This document shows positions 58,411 to 64,000 of a DNA stretch of 64,000 bases, one piece after another; the stretch's first letter is position 1; every line of letters begins with the position of its first letter. This DNA is from Neorhizobium huautlense (GTDB taxonomy: Bacteria; Pseudomonadota; Alphaproteobacteria; Rhizobiales; Rhizobiaceae). The translations under genes and the position numbers were made by a program. A model generated the notes under the pieces. That model was given only the letters and a program-made list of their open reading frames with translations, made no database searches and had not been told where the DNA came from. The stretch covers positions 37,641-101,640 of the forward strand of contig NZ_JAUSRF010000018.1 of assembly GCF_030811685.1 (NCBI RefSeq), written 5' to 3'.

Positions 58411-60776
58411 AGACTCCGCGCGACAGGAACAAGCCCGGCCGCAACGGCGACCAACCGAAAAGCAGGCGCACCGACCGGCGCGCCAATGGCGAACCGAAGG
58501 TCGCAAGTCAGGGTTCCGGCATCGTTCATGGTGCCGTTCCGCCGCGCGAGGTTTTGCTTGAATTCATCGCCGACAATCCGGATCGCGCCTCCAAGCGCGA
58601 GATCGCCAAGGCTTTTGGCCTGAAAGGCGAAACCCGCGTCGAGTTGAAGGATGTTTTGCGCGATCTCGAGTCGGAAGGTCTTTTGAAGAAGGACCGCAAG
58701 TCGCTGTCGCGGCCGGGCGCCCTGCCCCCGGTCACGGTTCTCGACATCACCACCCGCGACAAGGACGGCGAACTGATCGGCCGGCCGGCCGAATGGCCGG
58801 ATGATGCCGGTGCGGCACCCGCCGTGCTGATCCGCATGAGTTCGGAAAAGCGCGGCAAGGGCAAGGCGGTTACCGCCGGGCTCAATGATCGCATTCTGGC
58901 AAAGATCTTTCCGAACAAGGACCTTTCCGGCCCGGCCTATACCGCCCGCATCATCAAGGTTATCGACAAGCGCCAGAACGCTTCGCTCGGCGTCATCCGC
59001 ATGATGGCCGATGGCGGCGCGCGGTTGATGCCGATCGACCGTCGTGGCGAGGAAATGCAGATTTCCGCCGAAGACCTTGGCAACGCCAAGGATGGCGACC
59101 TGATCGAGGCCGATATCCTGCGTGGCAACCGGTTTGGCCTGACACGCGCCAAGGTGCTCAATATCGTCGGCTCGGTCGCCAGCGAAAAGGCGATCTCGAT
59201 GATCGCCATCTATGCGCACGGCATTCCGCACATCTTCCCGCAGTCGGTCATGAACGAGGCCGAGGCTGCACAGCCGGCCAACATGTCGAAACGCGAGGAC
59301 TGGCGCGCCCTGCCGCTCGTCACCATCGACCCGGCCGATGCAAAGGACCATGACGACGCCGTTTATGCCGAGCTAGACCCATCGCCGGACAATCCGGATG
59401 GCGTCATCGTCACCGTCGCGATCGCCGATGTCTCCTGGTATGTCCGCACCGGTTCGGAACTCGATCGCGAGGCGCTGAAGCGCGGCAATTCCGTCTATTT
59501 CCCGGACCGCGTCGTGCCGATGCTGCCGGAGCGTATTTCCAACGATCTCTGCTCTCTGCGTGAAGGCGAAGACCGTCCGGCGCTTGCCGTGCGCATGACG
59601 TTTTCGAAGGAAGGCCGCAAGGCCGGCCACACGTTCCACCGCATCATGATGAAGAGCGCCGCAAAGCTCTCCTATCAGCAGGCGCAGGCGGCCATCGACG
59701 GCAAGACGGACGACAAGACCGGCCCGTTGCTCGAACCGATCCTGAAGCCGCTCTGGCATGCCTATGAGGTGATGAAGCGTGGCCGCGACCGTCGCCAGCC
59801 GCTCGAACTCGACATGCCGGAACGCAAGATCGTTCTCAAATCCGACGGCACGGTCGACAAGGTGATCATCCCGGAACGTCTCGATGCGCACAAGCTCATC
59901 GAGGAAATGATGATCCAGGCCAATGTCGCTGCCGCCGAGACGCTGGAAAAGAAAAAACAACCGCTCGTCTATCGCATTCATGATGGCCCGTCGCTCGCCA
60001 AGCAGGAAGTGCTGCGCGAGTTTCTGGCAACATTGGGCATTCCGATGGCCAAGGGCGGTCAGGTACGTGCCAATTCGTTCAACGGCATTCTCGCGAAAGC
60101 CGCCGATACTGCCCATCAGATCATGGTCAACGAGATGGTGCTGCGCTCGCAGAGCCAGGCCATCTACAGCCCGGACAATCTCGGCCATTTTGGCCTCAAC
60201 CTGATGAAATACGCGCATTTCACCTCGCCGATCCGCCGTTATGCCGACCTGATCGTGCATCGCGGTCTCGTCGGTGCGCTGGGGCTTGGCGAAGGCGCCA
60301 TCACCGCGGCGGAAGAAGCGCAGCTGGAAGATATCGCGGCGGAAATCTCCACCTTTGAACGCCGCGCCATGGCAGCAGAACGTGACACGATCAACCGCCT
60401 GATCGCCCATCATCTGTCTGAGCGCGTCGGCCAGGAATTCGAAGGCCGAGTTTCGGGCGTCACCAAGGCCGGACTGTTCGTGTCGCTGCCGACCTATGGC
60501 GCCGACGGTTTTGTGCCTATCTCCACGCTCGGACGCGACTATTTTATCTATGACGAAGCGCATCAGGCGCTGGTCGGCGACAAAACCGGCCTCGGTTTCC
60601 AGCTCGGCGATTCGGTCGATGTGAAGCTGGTCGAGGCGATCCCGCTTGCCGGTGCGCTGCGTTTCGAGATGCTCAGCGAAGGTCGCAAGATGGCAGGCGG
60701 CACACGCTCCTTCCACAAGGCCGGCCGCCAGCGCCGCACCGCGCGTGGCAAGGCAGGCATGCACCCGAGACGATAG
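58407..60776 (+). CDS. rnr: Ribonuclease R
   Basis: RNase R is a processive 3'-5' exoribonuclease that degrades structured RNA. The 789-residue protein starts with GTG 58407, overlapping the topA stop by four bases. It has a basic N-terminus, a helix-turn-helix and two cold-shock-like regions, the RNB catalytic domain with the metal-binding aspartates in D308-PADAKDHDDA (D308, D314, D316, D317), then TSPIRRYADLIVHR, and a C-terminal S1 domain (GQEFEGRVSGVTKAGLFVSLPTYGADGFVP). The Arg/Lys-rich C-terminus is common in RNase R. Confidence 0.96.
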   Translation: MKTPRDRNKPGRNGDQPKSRRTDRRANGEPKVASQGSGIVHGAVPPREVLLEFIADNPDRASKREIAKAFGLKGETRVELKDVLRDLESEGLLKKDRKSLSRPGALPPVTVLDITTRDKDGELIGRPAEWPDDAGAAPAVLIRMSSEKRGKGKAVTAGLNDRILAKIFPNKDLSGPAYTARIIKVIDKRQNASLGVIRMMADGGARLMPIDRRGEEMQISAEDLGNAKDGDLIEADILRGNRFGLTRAKVLNIVGSVASEKAISMIAIYAHGIPHIFPQSVMNEAEAAQPANMSKREDWRALPLVTIDPADAKDHDDAVYAELDPSPDNPDGVIVTVAIADVSWYVRTGSELDREALKRGNSVYFPDRVVPMLPERISNDLCSLREGEDRPALAVRMTFSKEGRKAGHTFHRIMMKSAAKLSYQQAQAAIDGKTDDKTGPLLEPILKPLWHAYEVMKRGRDRRQPLELDMPERKIVLKSDGTVDKVIIPERLDAHKLIEEMMIQANVAAAETLEKKKQPLVYRIHDGPSLAKQEVLREFLATLGIPMAKGGQVRANSFNGILAKAADTAHQIMVNEMVLRSQSQAIYSPDNLGHFGLNLMKYAHFTSPIRRYADLIVHRGLVGALGLGEGAITAAEEAQLEDIAAEISTFERRAMAAERDTINRLIAHHLSERVGQEFEGRVSGVTKAGLFVSLPTYGADGFVPISTLGRDYFIYDEAHQALVGDKTGLGFQLGDSVDVKLVEAIPLAGALRFEMLSEGRKMAGGTRSFHKAGRQRRTARGKAGMHPRR

Positions 60777-60782
60777 GAACGG

Positions 60783-61262
60783 ATGATGACGGCCACGGAA
60801 GCGACCACAGAGGAAACTGCAAACCGGCAACCGGTCCGCAACAGTGTCGATGCCGGCGAGACCGAGCGTCCTCTCGGCCGCTCCATCATGCGCGGCCTCA
60901 AATGCCGTTGCCCGGCCTGCGGCACCGGCCGCCTGTTCGGCGCCTTCCTGAAACCCGTCGATAGCTGCGCCCATTGCGGCGCCGACATGCATCACCACCG
61001 CTCCGACGACCTGCCGCCTTATCTCGTCATCGTCATCGTCGGCCATGTGGCGCTCGGCGGCTTCATGATGACCGATATGGTGTGGGACATGTCGCCCTGG
61101 ATACATCTGGCCATCTGGGCGCCGTTGACGGTGCTGTCCGCCATCCTCACCATCCAGCCCATCAAGGGCGGTGTCATCGGCCTGCAATGGGCCTTGAAGA
61201 TGCATGGCTTCGGCGGCGAACGCGAAGACATTGATCCCGGCCGGGGCGGACCTCTGGAATGA
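60783..61262 (+). CDS. DUF983 family membrane protein
   Basis: The 159-residue protein has an N-terminal polar region, then RGLKCRCPACGTGRLFGAFLKPVDSCAHCGADMHHHRSDDLPPYLVIVIVGH: two CxxC pairs forming a probable zinc ribbon, the family's DDxP-x-Y turn, and two membrane helices (about 78-97 and 104-126). DUF983 proteins are alphaproteobacterial and coded near rnr/NUDIX genes; the function is unknown. It starts at ATG 60783 (or the next ATG), 6 bp after rnr, and the next gene overlaps its stop by ATGA. Confidence 0.88.
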   Translation: MMTATEATTEETANRQPVRNSVDAGETERPLGRSIMRGLKCRCPACGTGRLFGAFLKPVDSCAHCGADMHHHRSDDLPPYLVIVIVGHVALGGFMMTDMVWDMSPWIHLAIWAPLTVLSAILTIQPIKGGVIGLQWALKMHGFGGEREDIDPGRGGPLE

Positions 61263-61948
61263 GCGACGTGCCGGTGAACCTTACGCCGGCACCAGACGAG
61301 CCTTCCGCAAGGACGGTGACCGCCCGTCTTCGCCCAAGGGATGCCGCCGCCCTCATCCTGATTGATCGTTCCGGTTCCGCACCGCGCGTGCTGATGGGTC
61401 GGCGTGCCAGCGGCCATGTCTTCATGCCGGATGTCTATGTGTTTCCCGGTGGCCGGCGCGATCCCGGGGACCATGCACTACCCTTTTCCAGAGATCTCCA
61501 TCCACAGGTTCTGGAGAAGCTGCTGGCCGGCCCGTCCACCCGCATGACATCACGTCGCGCCCGCGCTCTGGCGCTGGCCGCCCTGCGGGAGTTGAATGAG
61601 GAAACGGCCATCGTGCCTGCAGGCCCAGCACCCGACCTTTCCCGACTGCGGTATATTGCCCGCGCCATCACGCCGCCCGGTCATGTGAGGCGTTACGATA
61701 CCCACTTCTTTCTGGCCTTTTGCGACGAAACCGTCTTCGACCTGACGCAATTGCGCGATACGGACGAATTGGAAGACCTGCAATGGCTTGACATTGCAGC
61801 GATTTCGGGTGTGAAACTCGCCCGCATCACACAAATGGTGCTGGAAGACGTGAAGAGACTGATGGAAGCGGATCGCGACCTCTCATTCGAAAATCCCGTC
61901 CCCTTCTATACCACGCGTCACGGGCGTTTCGTCCGCAGCCGACTGTAA
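61259..61948 (+). CDS. NUDIX hydrolase
   Basis: NUDIX enzymes cleave nucleoside diphosphates linked to another moiety. The 229-residue protein has PRDAAALILIDRSGSAPRVLMGRRASGHVFMPDVYVFPGGRRDPGD, then an ALAALRELNEETAIV Nudix box (R-E-x-x-E-E intact; the usual final Gly is Ala/Thr) and a C-terminal part with PPGHVRRYDTHFFLAFCDE. The substrate is unknown; the layout resembles CoA/NADH-pyrophosphatase relatives with an FPGG strand. It overlaps the DUF983 gene by four bases, so it is translationally coupled. Confidence 0.88.
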   Translation: MSDVPVNLTPAPDEPSARTVTARLRPRDAAALILIDRSGSAPRVLMGRRASGHVFMPDVYVFPGGRRDPGDHALPFSRDLHPQVLEKLLAGPSTRMTSRRARALALAALRELNEETAIVPAGPAPDLSRLRYIARAITPPGHVRRYDTHFFLAFCDETVFDLTQLRDTDELEDLQWLDIAAISGVKLARITQMVLEDVKRLMEADRDLSFENPVPFYTTRHGRFVRSRL

Positions 61949-61958
61949 GGATTGTTGA

Positions 61959-63143
61959 ATGTCGCAGCCGACGACCGACGAGAACGGCCATGTCGAAAAG
62001 ATTCATTGGCCGTCTCTCATCGCAGCCACGGCTGCCATAAGCGCGGTTGGCATCGCCATCGGTCTCGGCCTGCCCCTTCTCAGCATCATCCTCGAAAAAC
62101 GCGGCATCCCGGCAACACAGATCGGCCTGAATGCCGCCATGGCTGGTGTCGCCTCCATGCTGGCAGCGCCGCTGACAACCAAGCTCGCGCATGATTTCGG
62201 CGTTGCCCGCACCATGATCCTGGCGATCGTGATTGCGGCGGCGAGCGGCCTCGGTTTCTATTATGCCCAGGCCTTCTGGATGTGGTTCCCGTTGCGCTTC
62301 ACATTCCATGGCGCCACCACCATGCTGTTCATCCTGTCCGAGTTCTGGATCAACCAGGCGGCGCCACCACGCAGACGCGGGCTTGTGCTCGGCATTTATG
62401 CCACCATGCTGGCCGTCGGCTTTGCGCTTGGCCCCCTTCTCTTCTCCCAGCTGGGCAGCGACGGCATTCTTCCCTTTGCCGTTGGCGCGATCATCATCCT
62501 CATGGCGATCATCCCGATTTTCATCGCGCGCGGCGAAAGCCCGGTGCTGGACGAAAAGCCGGAACGCCATTTCTTCCATTATATCCTGCTCGTGCCCTCC
62601 GCGACGGCAGCCGTCTTCGCATTCGGCGCGGTGTCGGCTGGTGGCCTGTCACTGTTCACGATCTACGCCCTGCGCGAAAACATGCCGGAGCCGGATGCGG
62701 CCGTGCTGCTGACCATCATGGGTGTCGGCAACATGGCGTTCCAGATCCCGCTCGGCCTGATCTCCGACAAGATGCGTGACCGTCGTCCGTTGCTGTTCGG
62801 CATGGCCGTGCTCGGCGTGATCGGCGCGCTGTCCCTGCCCTTCCTCATCCACAACTGGCTGATGATGGCCGTGGTGCTGTTTTTCTGGGGCGGCTGCGTC
62901 TCCGGCCTCTATACGGTGGGCCTCGCGCATCTGGGCGCGCGCCTCAGCGGACCCGACCTTGCGGCCGCCAATGCGGCCTTCATCTTCTGTTACGCGGTGG
63001 GGACGGTTGCCGGTCCACAGGGAATCGGTGCGGCCATGGATGTGGCCGGCAATGACGGTTTTGCCTGGGCGCTGGCGGCTTTCTTCGCCTTTTACGTGCT
63101 GGTTTCCCTGGCCAGACCGCTTTTCCAGTCGAAACAGAGTTGA
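61959..63143 (+). CDS. MFS transporter
   Basis: The 394-residue protein has twelve hydrophobic segments, a major facilitator layout with KLAHDFGVARTM in the loop after span 2, a PPRRRGLVLGIYATMLAVGFALGPLL segment (span 4/5) and a central polar loop (about 190-205). The second half has LGLISDKMRDRRPLLFG, the repeated MFS loop motif D-x-x-x-R-R/P. It resembles rhizobial MFS proteins of the YfcJ/CynX-like type; the substrate is unknown. It lies 10 bp after the NUDIX gene and is probably in the same operon. Confidence 0.88.
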   Translation: MSQPTTDENGHVEKIHWPSLIAATAAISAVGIAIGLGLPLLSIILEKRGIPATQIGLNAAMAGVASMLAAPLTTKLAHDFGVARTMILAIVIAAASGLGFYYAQAFWMWFPLRFTFHGATTMLFILSEFWINQAAPPRRRGLVLGIYATMLAVGFALGPLLFSQLGSDGILPFAVGAIIILMAIIPIFIARGESPVLDEKPERHFFHYILLVPSATAAVFAFGAVSAGGLSLFTIYALRENMPEPDAAVLLTIMGVGNMAFQIPLGLISDKMRDRRPLLFGMAVLGVIGALSLPFLIHNWLMMAVVLFFWGGCVSGLYTVGLAHLGARLSGPDLAAANAAFIFCYAVGTVAGPQGIGAAMDVAGNDGFAWALAAFFAFYVLVSLARPLFQSKQS

Positions 63144-63236
63144 CTTTTCGCCCGCGATTTGTAATTTCGCGCCAGATTTCGCCGTGGGCTCCGACTGGCC
63201 GTCCACGGCTTACATTTTTCCAGAAGGCAGAAAACC

Positions 63237-63404
63237 ATGGCGAAAGCTACGACCATTAAGATCAAGCTGCTGTCGACGGCGGACACGGGTTTCTTCTACG
63301 TCACCAAGAAGAACAGCCGTACGTTCACCGACAAGATGAGCAAGACCAAGTACGACCCGATTGCCAAGAAGCACGTCGAGTTCAAGGAAACCAAGATCAA
63401 GTAA
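63237..63404 (+). CDS. rpmG: 50S ribosomal protein L33
   Basis: The 55-residue ribosomal protein L33 (MAKATTIKIKLLSTADTGFFYVTKKNSRT then KYDPIAKKHVEFKETKIK) is complete. It is too short to be found by length filters but is unmistakable. The alphaproteobacterial form lacks the zinc-binding cysteines of the C+ type. AGAAGGCAG lies about 8 nt before ATG 63237. A strong terminator follows at 63428-63462. Confidence 0.97.
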   Translation: MAKATTIKIKLLSTADTGFFYVTKKNSRTFTDKMSKTKYDPIAKKHVEFKETKIK

Positions 63405-63427
63405 TTGATCCCATGGTTCCGGCTTTT

Positions 63428-63462
63428 AAGGCGCGTCAGCCATTCGGCTCCGCGCCTTTTTT
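63428..63462 (+). terminator. Terminator after rpmG
   Basis: AAGGCGCG (63428-63435) pairs with CGCGCCTT (63451-63458), with an inner AGCC/GGCT stem, and is followed by a run of T. Confidence 0.92.
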
Positions 63463-63566
63463 GTTGCCCGGATTTCCGCCCCTCTCCCGTAAGCCCACGG
63501 TGAAGGCCGTCTTGCGATGACGGCCTGCTGACTGCCAGTCCTAGTGGTAACACTAGGAGTAGTCAT

Positions 63567-63962
63567 ATGACGAAGCATCCCATCGAGGTGATCACATCTG
63601 TAGAGCGCCGTCGGCGCTGGACACATGAGGACAAGGTGCGGCTCGTCGCGGCATGCTTTGAGCCCGACGCGGTTATCTCCGACATTGCCCGCGCGGCCGG
63701 TATCCATGTCAGTCAGTTGTTCCGGTGGCACAAGGAGCTTTGCCAATCCGACGAACCAGCAAAACAGGCGACCACGACCTTGGTGCCGGTTATCGTATCC
63801 GAAGCAGCGCAGCCCACGTCCACAGAAGCGCCGATGACATCTCGCCGGAAGCGCAGTGATGTAACGATCGAACTTGGTCGGGGCCGACGTGTCCGCGTGG
63901 ACAGCGATATCGACACGGACGCGCTTGGCCGGATTCTCGATTGCGTATTGGGTCTGCGATGA
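63567..63962 (+). CDS. tnpA: IS66-family TnpA (accessory transposition protein)
   Basis: The 131-residue protein is the IS66 OrfA: VITSVERRRRWTHEDKVRLVAACFEPDAVISDIARAAGIHVSQLFRWHKELCQ is a helix-turn-helix of the IS3/IS66 OrfA type, followed by a linker and the basic KRSDVTIELGRGRRVRVDSDIDTDALGRILDCVLGL end. It is needed with TnpB and TnpC for transposition. The stop overlaps the tnpB start (ATGA). The tnpA start (ATG 63567) follows the CCTAGTG/CACTAGG hairpin by 9 bp, which could hide or frame its ribosome site. Confidence 0.9.
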   Translation: MTKHPIEVITSVERRRRWTHEDKVRLVAACFEPDAVISDIARAAGIHVSQLFRWHKELCQSDEPAKQATTTLVPVIVSEAAQPTSTEAPMTSRRKRSDVTIELGRGRRVRVDSDIDTDALGRILDCVLGLR

Positions 63963-64000
63963 TCCCGGTTCCTGCTGGTGTGAAGGTCTGGCTGGCGACC
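63959..64000 (+). CDS. tnpB: IS66-family TnpB, N-terminal fragment (window edge)
   Basis: ATG 63959 overlaps the tnpA stop and begins MIPVPAGVKVWLAT, the typical start of IS66 TnpB proteins. Only 14 codons are in the window; the gene probably continues intact beyond it. Confidence 0.85.
   Translation, partial: MIPVPAGVKVWLAT

Larger units (their letters stand above)
63489..64000 (+). mobile_element. Left end of an IS66-family insertion sequence (cut by the window edge)
   Basis: The element starts with GTAAGCCCACGG at 63489, like the GTAAGC terminal repeats of IS66 elements, and carries tnpA and the start of tnpB in the usual overlap. It inserted about 27 bp after the rpmG terminator. Between the end and tnpA lie two perfect hairpins: GGCCGTC/GACGGCC (63505-63525) and CCTAGTG/CACTAGG (63540-63557). 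The right end, tnpB body, tnpC and target duplication are outside the window. Confidence 0.85.

Overview
This window is a chromosomal segment of an alphaproteobacterium, most likely a member of the Rhizobiaceae (Agrobacterium/Rhizobium group). The evidence is the order tRNA-Tyr/tRNA-Gly-tuf-tRNA-Trp-secE-nusG-rplKAJL-rpoBC, the protein lengths (RpoC 1402 aa, RpoB 1378 aa), the accB-accC-aat-DUF2155-NDUFA12 cluster, an RNase E with a large acidic insert in its S1 region, and a G+C-rich palindromic intergenic repeat of a type I know from rhizobial genomes. Almost all of it is core genome. I could not run any search, so family names rest on motifs and remembered family features.

Layout. 1-1.6 kb: a small conserved hypothetical gene and a Phd/PemK-type toxin-antitoxin pair with a clear operator. 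1.7-16.5 kb (minus strand): the transcription/translation operon rpoC, rpoB, rplL, rplJ, rplA, rplK, nusG, secE, tRNA-Trp, a secreted Cys-rich protein, tuf, a small membrane protein, tRNA-Gly and tRNA-Tyr. 16.7-25.1 kb: rlmB, a lone receiver protein, a UvrD/Rep-type helicase, inverted palindromic repeats, nadE, tRNA-Thr, nadK and prfB with its programmed +1 frameshift. 25.2-33 kb: peptidoglycan genes (PBP1A, AmiC-type amidase) and rne with a long leader. 33.2-39 kb: a DsbA-like protein, aroQ, accB, accC, aat, a low-G+C insertion carrying a small CxxC protein and a strongly folded RNA-like element, then DUF2155 and NDUFA12. 39-48.5 kb: gatB and gatCA separated by a run of GNAT acetyltransferases, YjhX, ParDE and small hypotheticals; then a UPF0173 hydrolase, a PhnA-like protein and ruvX. 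48.3-55.4 kb: small membrane proteins, an AidB-like dehydrogenase, a ParD/ParE pair whose toxin has an in-frame stop, pyrB with a degenerate dihydroorotase, plsY and dprA. 55.7-63.5 kb: topA, rnr, DUF983, NUDIX, MFS and rpmG. The right edge is the start of an IS66-family element.

How the genes work together. Most loci serve information processing: RNA polymerase, ribosomal proteins, EF-Tu, RF2, RlmB, GatCAB, RNase E, RNase R, topoisomerase I, RuvX and DprA. Envelope building (PBP1A, amidase, PlsY, AccBC) and cofactor or nucleotide synthesis (NadE, NadK, AroQ, PyrB) make up most of the rest. Accessory DNA is confined to four toxin-antitoxin-type loci, the 37.1-37.94 kb insertion, the repeat at 20.4 kb and the IS66 end.

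No wholly new multi-gene system is evident. The best second-look items are the folded element with its own terminator at 37.56-37.94 kb, the pseudo-dihydroorotase PyrC', the ParE amber codon, the perfect 16-bp hairpin between rplL and rpoB, the three-half-site operator of the Phd/PemK locus, and two genes shorter than 60 codons (a 56-codon membrane ORF and rpmG).
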